Shown one piece after another: positions 9,180-17,441 of a stretch of DNA of 64,000 nt (position 1 is the first letter of the stretch; each line of letters begins with the position of its first letter). Below the pieces are notes generated by a model, which worked only from the letters and a program-made list of their open reading frames with translations, did not search any database and was not told the origin of the DNA. The translations under genes and the position numbers were made by a program. This DNA is from Geomonas edaphica. Its GTDB lineage: Bacteria > Desulfobacterota > Desulfuromonadia > Geobacterales > Geobacteraceae. Location of the stretch: contig NZ_SSYB01000002.1 of NCBI RefSeq assembly GCF_004917075.1, positions 395,766 to 459,765 on the forward strand, written 5' to 3'.

Positions 9180-9922
9180 GAGCCCTGCCTGCTTTTGCAA
9201 TGGGAATTTCTCTTCTAACCAGTTGTGTGGGAGATAAGTCAATGTCAGAAAGCGGGTATAATCAGGATTTTGTGGTATCTAAGGATGTAGAGTTGATCAA
9301 AGCTATCTCCATAGGCGATTTAAAGGCAATCAGAACGTTGGCAGGAGAGGGCGGGAATTTGAATGCGGTGGGGAAGCATGAGAATACGCCTCTACGGGTC
9401 GCAGTAAAGCTGAAGCAAAAGCAGGTGGTCAGGTTGCTGTTCCAGTTGGGAGTTGACCCTAACTCCATAACACCTCGAGGCGTTGTGGCGGCAGCGGATG
9501 ACGCCGTTACAGAAAAAGACCCAGATTTTCTACGTCTTTTTCTGGAGTTCGGTTTAGACCCGAATCTGAAATGTCAGGGCATGCCGTTAATATTTTTCGC
9601 ACTATCACGCCAGAACTGGATCCAGTATGAGATGCTTCTTTCAAGTGGAGCAGACGTCAACTCAAAACTGCCTGACGGCTCATCATTGCTACTCGACTTG
9701 GTTATGCACATGGAGTACGACAGGGCAAAAGAACTGCTGCTTAAGGGGGCGGAGTTTAGGGTTAGAAGTAGCCATGGATTTAATGTATTGGACCAGTTGG
9801 TGGATGATCAGCGGCGCATGTGCATCGATCCTGACCTCCCTGACTGTCACAAGCGTGCCGAACTGCTGCGGCTTTTGCGGGAGCGAGGGGCGACCGTTCC
9901 TCCTGGCCTGCCGTACATGTAA
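9176..9922 (+). CDS. ankyrin-repeat lipoprotein, predicted immunity protein of the lipase
   Basis: 248 residues from a GTG overlapping the lipase stop (GTGA at 9176-9179). Signal peptide with a good lipobox (LLTSC, Cys17), so it should be anchored in the periplasm. About four ankyrin-type repeats follow (IGDLKAIRTLAGEGGNLNA, TPLRVAVKLKQKQVVRLLF, FLRLFLEFGLDPNL, YEMLLSSGADVNS). A periplasmic repeat protein immediately after a type VI lipase fits the known pattern for Tle/Tli pairs, where immunity proteins sit in the compartment the lipase attacks. The pairing is inferred from order, overlap and shared lower GC. Confidence 0.75.
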   Translation: MRALPAFAMGISLLTSCVGDKSMSESGYNQDFVVSKDVELIKAISIGDLKAIRTLAGEGGNLNAVGKHENTPLRVAVKLKQKQVVRLLFQLGVDPNSITPRGVVAAADDAVTEKDPDFLRLFLEFGLDPNLKCQGMPLIFFALSRQNWIQYEMLLSSGADVNSKLPDGSSLLLDLVMHMEYDRAKELLLKGAEFRVRSSHGFNVLDQLVDDQRRMCIDPDLPDCHKRAELLRLLRERGATVPPGLPYM

Positions 9923-10019
9923 CTATCGCACCTGTTTCCCTTTCCTATCGGGCTTGCACTACAAGTACGCCTGTTCCCTAGACTCCCGTTGGAGCGGCGG
10001 AAGTAGGCAGGCGAAAAGC

Positions 10020-10134
10020 AAATCCCCCCTTGCCCCCCTTCGCAAAGGGGGGAACGTTTGACCAGCTTACTGCTTCGAGCAACACACACGTGCTTCCCAG
10101 GAATTTCCGGGTGAACCTTCGCAAAGGGGGAGGC
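10020..10134. repeat. GC-rich hairpin repeat (family G), copy 2
   Basis: The 357-base gap 9923-10279 holds a CCCCC/GGGGGG hairpin around TTCGCAAA (about 10035-10053) and the companion block CAGGAATTTCCGGGTGAAC ending in a second CTTCGCAAAGGGGG half. No gene is seen; the fur promoter lies at its right end. Confidence 0.7.
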
Positions 10135-10224
10135 GCTTTGGCTCACACAGCGCTTGGTCGGAGAACACAATTAGCGTCCTGAAACTTATTGTCTCCCCCC
10201 CTGATCCAATCCATCAAAAAATGA

Positions 10225-10253
10225 TTGACAGTGACACGGCTCGTCGTTATCAT
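10225..10253 (+). promoter_or_regulatory. sigma-70 promoter of fur
   Basis: TTGACA at 10225-10230 and TATCAT at 10248-10253 with exactly 17 bases between them, 27 bases before the fur start codon. This is one of the best promoter matches in the window. Confidence 0.75.
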
Positions 10254-10279
10254 GACATCCACTTTCAATTGGGGTCATC

Positions 10280-10711
10280 ATGAAACGAGCCAAGAAAAAA
10301 GCTTTCGCCGAATTCATGTCCCAGCGCGGACTCAAGTCGACCAAGCAGCGCGACATCATCCTCGACAGTTTCCTCTCCAGCGACAGGCACCTGAGCATCG
10401 AGGAGCTGTATCTGAAGCTCAGGTCCAAGCACCCTAACATCGGCTACGCAACCGTCTACCGCACGCTGAAGCTCTTCGCCGAGGCGGGTATCGCCCGCGA
10501 GATGCAGTTCGGCGACGGCCAGACCCGCTACGAGCACGTGAGCGAGGGGGAGCATCACGACCACTTGGTATGTACCCGTTGCGGACACATCGAAGAGTTC
10601 GAAAACGAAGCGATCGAGAAGCTGCAGGACGAAGTGGCCGAGACTCATGGCTTCCTGATCGAGCGGCACCGTCTCGAACTGTACGGCCTCTGCGCCACCT
10701 GCAGGAAGTAA
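10280..10711 (+). CDS. fur: Fur-family ferric uptake regulator
   Basis: 143 residues, the usual Fur length. An N-terminal winged helix (KSTKQRDIILDSFL, then the recognition helix region NIGYATVYRTLKLF at about 53-66) is followed by the dimerisation and metal domain with HHDH at 92-95 and zinc-type cysteine pairs C98/C101 and C138/C141. Fur represses iron uptake genes when bound to Fe2+. Its position directly before the feoB operon supports iron rather than zinc or peroxide sensing, but a Zur or PerR specialisation cannot be excluded from sequence alone. Confidence 0.88.
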   Translation: MKRAKKKAFAEFMSQRGLKSTKQRDIILDSFLSSDRHLSIEELYLKLRSKHPNIGYATVYRTLKLFAEAGIAREMQFGDGQTRYEHVSEGEHHDHLVCTRCGHIEEFENEAIEKLQDEVAETHGFLIERHRLELYGLCATCRK

Positions 10712-10807
10712 CGCCCGGAGGGAGCCTGGCACGGCCCCTGCTCCTCCCGGCCTGCCTGCGTAGCCAACCCATCGATCAAGAGCAGTAAAAATTTTTTCCC
10801 GCCATCA

Positions 10808-10833
10808 TGAAAGTGATATCCATTGACATTTCA
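10808..10833 (+). promoter_or_regulatory. candidate metal-repressor operator and -35 region before feoB
   Basis: An imperfect palindrome with outer arms TGAAA (10808-10812) and TTTCA (10829-10833) and AT-rich centre encloses a TTGACA at 10823-10828. Placement over a -35 element upstream of feoB is what a Fur or DtxR operator would look like. The match to any consensus is only partial. Confidence 0.4.
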
Positions 10834-10867
10834 TTGGCAAGCTAACGTTAAAAGGGGTAGTAGAATC

Positions 10868-12859
10868 ATGTCGATTTTCGGTAAGAAGGGTTCCTGTCAC
10901 GAAACACCCACCGTCACCAGCACCGGCGCCAAGAAGGTGGCGCTGGTCGGGAATCCCAACGTCGGCAAGAGTGTGCTTTTCAACGCCCTCACCGGCGCTT
11001 ACGTCACCGTCTCCAACTACCCGGGCACCTCGGTTGAGGTCTCCCGCGGCAACACCGTGATCGGCGGCGAGGAATTCGAGATCATCGACACCCCGGGGAT
11101 GTACTCCATCCTCCCCATCACCGAGGAGGAGAGGGTGGCCCGGGAGATCCTCCTCACCGAGCGTCCGCACCTCGTGCTCCACGTCCTTGACGCGCGCAAC
11201 CTGGAGCGCATGCTCCCCATGACGCTGCAGTTGATCGAGGCCGAGCTCCCCGTGATCCTCGTGGTGAACATCATGGACGAGGCGGCGCGCATGGGGCTTC
11301 AGATCGACATCCCGCTTCTGTCCGAGCGCCTCGGCATACCGGTGATCGGCGCCGCGACCGCTAAGAAGGTCGGTGTCCCCGAGATCAAGGCCGCCATCGC
11401 TGGCTCCAGCGCGAGCGCCATCCCCCCCTTCAGCTTTTCGCGCCTCATGGAAGGGGACATTGCCGAGATCGCCGCGACCTTGAAGGGAGACTACATCCTC
11501 TCGAAGAAGGCGCTGTCGCTGCTTCTTCTGCAGGGGGACGACGAGGTCGCCGATCTCGTGCGCGCCACCGAGGGAGAGGGTTTCACCCAGGTGGAAGGCG
11601 CGGTGCGTGAGAAGCGCTTCGAGCGGCGTGAATCTTTTCATCTCGACCTCTCCATGGAGCGCAAGTCCATCGTCAAGCGGGTGCTCGACGGCGCCTTCAA
11701 GACGCCGGAAAAGAGGGTGGTTACCCTGGCCGAGCGCATCTCGCGCCTGACGGTGCGCCCCGCGACGGGGATACCACTCCTGTTCATCGTGCTCTACTTC
11801 GGCCTTTACCAGTTCGTCGGCGTTTTCGGCGCCGGCACCCTGGTCGATGTGTTGGAGGGAAAAGGGTTCGAAGAATACTTCAACCCTTGGATCACCGGGG
11901 TCGTCAAGGGGAGCGTTCCGTGGCCCGTGATCCAGGAGCTCTTTGTTGGCGAATACGGCATCATCACCCTGGGATTTCGCTATGCCGTCGGCATCATCCT
12001 CCCCATCGTCGCCACCTTCTTCCTCTTCTTCTCCGTCCTCGAGGATAGCGGCTATTTCCCGCGCTTGGCCCTTCTGGTGGACCGGGTCTTCAAGACGATG
12101 GGTCTCACCGGCCGTGCCGTCATCCCGATGGTGCTCGGTTTCGGCTGTGACACCATGGCTACCATGGTAACCCGCACCCTTGAAACGGTACGCGAGCGGG
12201 TGATTGCCACCGTACTTCTGGCGCTTGCCATCCCGTGCTCGGCGCAGTTAGGTGTGATCATGTCGCTGCTCTCCCAGACGCCGGGCGCGCTCCTGGTCTG
12301 GAGCCTCTGCCTCTTCGGCATCTTCCTGCTTGTCGGCCTGCTTGCCGCCAAGGTGCTTCCCGGCGAGACCCCGATGTTCTACATGGAGATCCCGCCGATG
12401 CGTCTACCGCAGTTCTCGAACGTGCTCACCAAGACCTACACGAGGATGCAGTGGTACTTCATGGAGATCCTGCCGCTCTTCATCCTCGCCTCGGTGCTTT
12501 TGTGGCTCGGCAAGATCACCCATTTCTTCGAAAAGATGATCGAGGCGATGACCCCGGTCATGGCGTCCTTGGGGCTTCCCAAGGAATCGGCCGTCGCCTT
12601 CATCTTCGGTTTTTTCCGTCGTGACTACGGTGCGGCCGGTCTGTACGATCTGCAGAGCAAGGGGTTGATGAACCCGCGCCAGCTTACCGTTGCCGCCGTG
12701 ACCCTGACCCTCTTCATACCGTGCGTCGCGCAGTTTCTGATCATGAAGAAGGAGCGTGGCTGGAACGTGGCTCTAAGCATCGGTCTCTTCGTCTCCACCT
12801 TCGCCTTCGGCTGCGGCTGGCTTTTGAACCGCTTCCTGCTGCTGACGAACATTCTGTAA
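10868..12859 (+). CDS. feoB: ferrous iron transport GTPase FeoB
   Basis: 663 residues from the ATG at 10868. N-terminal G domain with G1 GNPNVGKS (28-35), G3 DTPG (74-77) and G4 NIMD (134-137), then a helical GDI-type region, and from about residue 300 a polytopic membrane part with two gate domains (GYFPRLALLVDRVFKTMGL and the later FFRRDYGAAGLY segment). FeoB imports Fe2+ across the inner membrane. There is no separate feoA next to it; a FeoA-type domain is found instead at the end of the DtxR repressor two genes downstream. Confidence 0.95.
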   Translation: MSIFGKKGSCHETPTVTSTGAKKVALVGNPNVGKSVLFNALTGAYVTVSNYPGTSVEVSRGNTVIGGEEFEIIDTPGMYSILPITEEERVAREILLTERPHLVLHVLDARNLERMLPMTLQLIEAELPVILVVNIMDEAARMGLQIDIPLLSERLGIPVIGAATAKKVGVPEIKAAIAGSSASAIPPFSFSRLMEGDIAEIAATLKGDYILSKKALSLLLLQGDDEVADLVRATEGEGFTQVEGAVREKRFERRESFHLDLSMERKSIVKRVLDGAFKTPEKRVVTLAERISRLTVRPATGIPLLFIVLYFGLYQFVGVFGAGTLVDVLEGKGFEEYFNPWITGVVKGSVPWPVIQELFVGEYGIITLGFRYAVGIILPIVATFFLFFSVLEDSGYFPRLALLVDRVFKTMGLTGRAVIPMVLGFGCDTMATMVTRTLETVRERVIATVLLALAIPCSAQLGVIMSLLSQTPGALLVWSLCLFGIFLLVGLLAAKVLPGETPMFYMEIPPMRLPQFSNVLTKTYTRMQWYFMEILPLFILASVLLWLGKITHFFEKMIEAMTPVMASLGLPKESAVAFIFGFFRRDYGAAGLYDLQSKGLMNPRQLTVAAVTLTLFIPCVAQFLIMKKERGWNVALSIGLFVSTFAFGCGWLLNRFLLLTNIL

Positions 12860-12867
12860 AAACATTC

Positions 12868-13110
12868 AAGAACCTTTGTCACGCAAAGCCGCAAAGACGC
12901 AAAGAAAAACAACCCAGAGGCATAAACGATATAATTTTTCAATGCAAAGACGCGGAGACCCAAAGAGAGTCAAGACTTTTAGGGGTAAACCAAAAAACTT
13001 TTTGTCTTAAGGTTTTATCCTGTTCATCCCCTTCATCCCTGTTAATTGTTTTTGGTGTGAGCCTTTCTTTGCGACTTTGCGTCTTTGCGTGACACCGGTT
13101 TTATGTATTA
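12868..13110. repeat. short-period repeat cluster (8-nt and 9-nt arms), lacks left 9-nt arm
   Basis: Between feoB and the zinc-ribbon gene. Arm B (CACGCAAAGCCGCAAAGACG, period 8) at about 12879-12904, a second partial B near 12944, arm A' (period 9, ATCCCCTTCATCCCTGTTA) ending about 13043, arm B' (CTTTGCGACTTTGCGTCTTT) at about 13067-13093. Same family as the copies at 14.2, 26.2, 27.3, 28.5, 29.5, 62.1, 63.1 and 63.7 kb. Confidence 0.85.
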
Positions 13111-13119
13111 AGAGGTTAT

Positions 13120-13296
13120 ATGCGGTGCGGATTTTGCGGACATGAGTTCGAGGAAAGTGAAGGAAACGTCGGATGCAAGAATTGCCCGATGTCATCCGGT
13201 TGCAAGATGGTAAAATGTCCCCGCTGCAATTATGAGAATCCGCCGGAGCCGGCTCTCGTTAAGGGGCTTAAGAAAATTTTCGGAAAGAAACAATAG
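13120..13296 (+). CDS. 58-residue zinc-ribbon protein in the feo operon
   Basis: A short gene read directly from the sequence: ATG at 13120 with AGAGG five bases upstream and stop TAG at 13294-13296. The protein has seven cysteines (C3, C6, C19, C22, C28, C33, C36) in CxxC pairs, consistent with a zinc- or iron-binding ribbon, and a basic tail (KGLKKIFGKK). It sits between feoB and the DtxR/FeoA gene on the same strand. Small metal-binding or FeoC-like partners are known in Feo systems; whether this is one is inference. Confidence 0.75.
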   Translation: MRCGFCGHEFEESEGNVGCKNCPMSSGCKMVKCPRCNYENPPEPALVKGLKKIFGKKQ

Positions 13297-13364
13297 ATCC
13301 AGCAGGCGCCGCAAGGCCCGTGGGCCGATGACGACCCTCGAGCGAGGGAGTAAAAGGAGAGGTT

Positions 13365-14009
13365 ATGAAACTCAGTGATAAAGCGGAAGAGATACTGGAG
13401 GCGCTCTGGATCGAGTCGGAGGAGAAGGGGACCGGTTACGCCGAGCTGGACCGGATGGAGATCGAAGCGTCCGACCCGGCCTACCAGGAGCTTTCCTCCC
13501 GTGCCCTCGTCGAGATCCGCGGCGGGCGCATCTACTTCCGTCCTGAGGGGCGCGAGGAGGGACGCATGACCATCAGGCGGCATCGGCTCGCCGAGCGGCT
13601 CATGATGGACGTCCTCAACATCCGTGGTGAAAGCGGCGACATGAAAGCCTGCCAGTTCGAGCACCTTTTGAACGAGGGGGTGGACAGCAAGGTCTGCGCC
13701 ATGCTGAACCACCCGGTCACCTGCCCGCACGGCAAGCCTATCCCACCGGGTGAGTGCTGCGACGAGGCGCGCAAAAGCGGCGATCTCGGGGTTGTCCCGC
13801 TGACCGAGCTCAAACCGGGCGACGAAGGTGACATCGCCTACATCCAGACCGAGGACAGCAAGAAGATGCAGAAACTCATGGCGATGGGGGTGCTTCCGGG
13901 CAACCGCATCTCGCTTTTGCAGGCCTTTCCCTCCTATATCTTCAGGGTCGGTTTCTCCGAGTTCGCCATAGACTCCGCCATGGCCCGCGAGATCTTCGTC
14001 AGGAGATAA
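13365..14009 (+). CDS. DtxR/MntR-type metal repressor with C-terminal FeoA domain
   Basis: 214 residues. N-terminal winged helix (1-70), then the DtxR dimerisation and metal-binding region: RRHRLAERLM (71-80), ACQFEH (95-100) and CPHGKPIP (120-127), which carry the Cys/Glu/His ligands typical of the family. Residues 142-214 form a FeoA/SH3 domain (LKPGDEGDIAYI, MGVLPGNRI, ARE-IFVRR). Such repressors bind DNA when loaded with Fe2+ or Mn2+. Being last in the feoB operon it probably controls that operon, possibly along with Fur. GGAGAGG lies just before the start. Confidence 0.9.
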   Translation: MKLSDKAEEILEALWIESEEKGTGYAELDRMEIEASDPAYQELSSRALVEIRGGRIYFRPEGREEGRMTIRRHRLAERLMMDVLNIRGESGDMKACQFEHLLNEGVDSKVCAMLNHPVTCPHGKPIPPGECCDEARKSGDLGVVPLTELKPGDEGDIAYIQTEDSKKMQKLMAMGVLPGNRISLLQAFPSYIFRVGFSEFAIDSAMAREIFVRR

Positions 14010-14057
14010 GCTGTACCGTCCTTGCCGACACGGCCGCAAAGCAGCCCGCAACACCGA

Positions 14058-14085
14058 AGGCGCCCCTCACCGGGCGCCTTTTTTG
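14058..14085 (+). terminator. intrinsic terminator after the feo operon
   Basis: 8-bp stem AGGCGCCC (14058-14065) / GGGCGCCT (14072-14079), six-base loop, then a T tail. Confidence 0.9.
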
Positions 14086-14234
14086 CTTTTCCCCGCGCGG
14101 CTTTGCCCTCCGTCCCATTAGCACCACGCACTTTTCCCCCCCATGAGAAAAAGACTTCAAGATCTTCACAACCGTGACGATAAAGTATCAAGACCGGGCA
14201 CTAGGCGTGCTGAAGGCGCACGGGCACCGGACTA

Positions 14235-14560
14235 AAACCGATTTAAACAGGGATGAAGGGGATGCAGGGGATGCAGGGGATAAAGGCATAAAACCTTTCT
14301 CACGTAAAGGCGCCAAGACGCAAAGAAAGAAAACCAGAGGCACAAACCCTGTAATCTTTCAACGCAAAGACGCGAAGCCGCAAAGACGCAAAGAAAAACA
14401 AGACTTGGGGTTAAACCAAATTTTTTTAGGCTTAAGGTTTTATCCCATTCATCCCCTTCATCCCTGTTAGACGTTTTGGCATTCGATTGTGTTGAGACTT
14501 TCTTTGCGACTTTGCGGCTTGAGTGAGCGCAGCAAACGGGGCGTGAGAAGGTTAAACGCT
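14235..14560. repeat. short-period repeat element, interleaved arms, variant tail
   Basis: The 564-base gap before the chemosensory cluster is mostly this element: arm A (9-nt period) about 14246-14285, arm B twice (14300-14325 and 14360-14393), arm A' about 14440-14470, arm B' about 14500-14518 ending in the variant tail that contains GAGTGAGCGCAGCAAACGGG. Bases 14086-14234 show nothing recognisable. Confidence 0.85.
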
Positions 14561-14573
14561 TAAAAGGAACGAT

Positions 14574-16367
14574 ATGATATCTACCGGCAAAGACATAAAC
14601 GAACAACAGGCCGAGTTGAAGAGGCTCGCCGAAGCGTGGTCTGCAGCCCTAGAGAAAGCCGTGTCGGAATTAGCCGTCATTTCCGGGACGACGGAGGACG
14701 AATTCCTCGCCATCGGCGGCAGGCTGCAGGACTTCTACCAACGCGGCGTCGGTATCTCGGAGCTCGCCTCTTCGATGGTCGGAGAGGTGGCGGGTGAACA
14801 CGTCACCGCTGCCATGGGTGGCCTGGACGACATGCTCGACCAGATGGGGCGCTACGTGGACCGGGCCCAGGGTGAGATAGAGGAGAGCGCACAAACGCTG
14901 CGCGAGATCCTGAGCCTCCTCTCCCAGGTAAGCGACCCGCTCTCCGGGTTCAAGAAGGTGAACAAGGTGCTGCGCATGCTAGGCATCTCGACCAAGATCG
15001 AGAGCGCGCGGCTGGGGCAGAGTGCCGCCGGTTTCGACACCCTGGCAAGCGACGTAGGCGAACTGTCGGTCCAGGTGAACGACAAGGCCGCCTTCATCAT
15101 CAAGAGAAAGGACGACCTCGCCCGGGCCATCGCGCAGACCCTCTCCGGCGTACTCGAAGCGGGTGCGAAGCAACACGACAAGGTCCTCGATGTGCTGGAA
15201 CGGACCAGGACGGGGGTGCAGGCCCTGACCGAAATCAACTCCCGCTGTTCCAGCTCCGCCGCGACCATCTCCGCGGTATCCGACGAGGTTTCCCGCTCCA
15301 TAGGCGATGTCGTCATGTCGATGCAGGCACACGATATCGTGCGCCAGCAAATTGAGCACGTAGAGGAGTCCCTTGCTGAGCTGAAGCAGGGGCTCTCGGA
15401 CGGTACGGCGGGCGCGGATGCCGCCGCCATCATCTGCGAGCTGCAGGTGGCCCAACTGAGACACGCATCGGAGGAACTGGACGCCGCGGTACGCACCATC
15501 ATCGAAAGTCTTCGGGAGGTGGCGCGCAAACAGTCCGGGCTTTCCACCCAGACAAGCGGTCTTGCCGGGATCGCGGACCAGGCCGGAGGCGGCTTCTTCA
15601 CCGACATGGAGCGGGACATCTCGGTGGCGAGCGACGCTCTCATGGAAAGCTCGCGGGTGAACCAGGGGCTCTGCGCCGCCATGGCGACCGTGGCAGAGAC
15701 GGTGGGGGAGATCGCAACCTTTGTCGGCGACATCGAAAAGATCGGCGAGGAAATCAAGCTGATCGCCCTCAACGCCCAGATAAAATCGGCCTATACCGGC
15801 GACGAGGGGGCCGCGCTCGGCGTCCTTGCCGAGGCGATCCAGCGTCTGTCCATAGACGCCATTACCCACACCGGCGCGGTTTCCGACACACTGCAGGGGA
15901 TCATCTCGGTGACCGACCGGTTGAGCGCAGGGGTGAACGCTGAGGCCTCCAACCTCGAGAGCGAGGTGCAGGTGATGGTGGACAAGCTCTCGACCCTGGT
16001 ACAGTCCCTCAGGCGGGTCAACGATACCCTGAAACATTCGCTCGGCAGCATGGACGACGGCGTCTCGCACCTTTCCACCGAAATCGAGCAGGCGATCGCC
16101 GGGATCACGGTGCATCAGAAGGTGGCCAGGGTTCTGGAAGTCTCCATCAGGGCGCTCTCCGCCATCGCGGCCGATGCCCGCATCATCGCGCCCGCCGGCT
16201 CGACCGGGAACTTGGACCAGTTGGCCCAGCGCTACACCATGCAGAGCGAACGCAGGATTCATGAATCGATGAGCGGCTCGACTTCCGAAAGACGGCCGCC
16301 TACCCAGTCGGCCTCCTCGCCCGCTTCTGCGGATGACGACATGGGCGACAACGTGGAGCTGTTTTAA
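14574..16367 (+). CDS. soluble MCP-like chemosensory protein with two signalling hairpins
   Basis: 597 residues, almost entirely coiled coil, with no membrane segment or sensor domain that I can see. Two segments look like degenerate MCP signalling tips: VLRMLGISTKIESARLG near 135-150 and EIKLIALNAQIKSAYTGDEG near 395-415, the latter close to the canonical NLLALNAAIEAARAG type. It opens a che cluster and so probably talks to the downstream CheA. It could be a cytoplasmic receptor or a scaffold taking the place of CheW; neither is proven. Confidence 0.7.
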   Translation: MISTGKDINEQQAELKRLAEAWSAALEKAVSELAVISGTTEDEFLAIGGRLQDFYQRGVGISELASSMVGEVAGEHVTAAMGGLDDMLDQMGRYVDRAQGEIEESAQTLREILSLLSQVSDPLSGFKKVNKVLRMLGISTKIESARLGQSAAGFDTLASDVGELSVQVNDKAAFIIKRKDDLARAIAQTLSGVLEAGAKQHDKVLDVLERTRTGVQALTEINSRCSSSAATISAVSDEVSRSIGDVVMSMQAHDIVRQQIEHVEESLAELKQGLSDGTAGADAAAIICELQVAQLRHASEELDAAVRTIIESLREVARKQSGLSTQTSGLAGIADQAGGGFFTDMERDISVASDALMESSRVNQGLCAAMATVAETVGEIATFVGDIEKIGEEIKLIALNAQIKSAYTGDEGAALGVLAEAIQRLSIDAITHTGAVSDTLQGIISVTDRLSAGVNAEASNLESEVQVMVDKLSTLVQSLRRVNDTLKHSLGSMDDGVSHLSTEIEQAIAGITVHQKVARVLEVSIRALSAIAADARIIAPAGSTGNLDQLAQRYTMQSERRIHESMSGSTSERRPPTQSASSPASADDDMGDNVELF

Positions 16368-16437
16368 CGCGAAGGTTCTTCAGGAAATTTAAGGGAAGCA
16401 TGCGTGCGTTCAGTCTCGAAGCAGTGAGCATGGCATC

Positions 16438-16660
16438 ACGTTCCCCCCTTTGCGAAGGGGGGGCAGGGGGGATTTAGCCTTGCCATTACACGCAAGCACC
16501 AGCTGAGGAGTTTATTGCGTACACTGCGGGATCGGACGCGAGATGCCTGCACTTGAGCGCGATGCCGGGCACAGAGGCAAATCCCCCCCGTCCCCCCTTC
16601 GCAAAGGTGGGAGCCCGAGGTCGCCTGCGGCGGGAATTCCCGGAAGAACCTTCGCCGTGG
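16438..16660. repeat. GC-rich hairpin repeats (family G), inverted pair
   Basis: The 346-base gap 16368-16713 holds two facing copies: one in reverse orientation (TTCCCCCCTTTGCGAAGG at about 16440) and one forward (about 16577-16612) with the GGGAATTCCCGG block at 16632-16645. No gene is seen. Confidence 0.7.
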
Positions 16661-16713
16661 GGAGTGTGTGTATTTCGAATCGGTGGAACCTTTCTAAACA
16701 AGGCGAGGAAGAA

Positions 16714-17076
16714 ATGGAAGAGTTGATGTTGGAGTGCAGGCAAGACCCAGCGCATCCCGGAACCCGGGTCCTGAAGGTTGCAGGAGAGGTCTCCATAGGC
16801 GTAGCAGGAGACTTCAAGGAGGCGCTCATCGAGGCGCTCTCGGGTGGAAACGAGGTGCAGGTGGACGTCTCCGCACTCACCGGAATAGATCTGACCGGCC
16901 TGCAGCTTCTTTGTGCGGCTCACCACAGCGCGGGAACGGCTGGCAAGGAATTCCATATCGTGGACGGCGGCAACCCGACCTTCCGCGACATGGCGACCTC
17001 GGCAGGATTCCGCAGGCATACAGGTTGCGCCTACGATCGAGCGTGCAGCTGTATCTGGGTAGGAGGAGATAACTAA
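16714..17076 (+). CDS. STAS-domain protein in the che cluster
   Basis: 120 residues from the ATG at 16714. A single STAS (anti-sigma antagonist-like) domain: RVLKVAGEVSIGVAGDFKEALIEAL, then VDVSALTGIDLTGLQLL. The usual phosphorylated serine is replaced by threonine in GIDLTGLQL. STAS proteins in chemosensory operons are thought to act as partner-switch outputs or scaffolds. Its stop shares a base with the CheY start (TAATG), so the two are tightly coupled. Confidence 0.83.
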   Translation: MEELMLECRQDPAHPGTRVLKVAGEVSIGVAGDFKEALIEALSGGNEVQVDVSALTGIDLTGLQLLCAAHHSAGTAGKEFHIVDGGNPTFRDMATSAGFRRHTGCAYDRACSCIWVGGDN

Positions 17077-17441
17077 TGGCAAAAGTAATCATGACCGCGG
17101 ACGATTCCGCGAGCGTCAGGCAGATGGTGACCTTCACCCTGAAGCAGGGGGGGTATGAGGTGGTCGAGGCGGTCGACGGCAAGGACGCGCTGCAAAAGCT
17201 CGCCAGCACCAAGGTCGACATGCTGATCACCGACCTCAACATGCCCAACCTGGACGGCATCGGGCTGATCAAGGGGGCGAGGGCCCTGGCAAGCTGTAAG
17301 TTCATCCCGATCGTCATGCTCACCACCGAGTCTCAGGATTCGAAGAAGCAAGAGGGTAAGGCGGCGGGTGCTACCGGCTGGATCGTCAAGCCGTTCAAAC
17401 CCGAACAGCTCATGGCGGTAGTCAAAAAGGTGCTGGGATGA
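17076..17441 (+). CDS. cheY: CheY-type response regulator
   Basis: 121-residue stand-alone receiver domain. Acidic pocket D9-D10, phosphoacceptor D53 in LITDLNMP, T83/T84 in MLTTES and K105 in VKPF are all present, so it should be phosphorylated by the CheA encoded next. It overlaps cheA by ATGA. Without an output domain it acts by binding, either the flagellar switch or another target. Confidence 0.93.
   Translation: MAKVIMTADDSASVRQMVTFTLKQGGYEVVEAVDGKDALQKLASTKVDMLITDLNMPNLDGIGLIKGARALASCKFIPIVMLTTESQDSKKQEGKAAGATGWIVKPFKPEQLMAVVKKVLG

Noticed and set aside
14979-16262. Long open frame (427 codons) antisense to the MCP-like gene
   Set aside because: High GC makes long antisense frames common; composition is Gly/Arg/His/Leu-rich with no known motif, and the sense gene is clear.
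16543-16713. 57-residue extension of the STAS protein
   Set aside because: Encoded by family G repeat DNA; the ATG at 16714 gives the normal STAS domain length.
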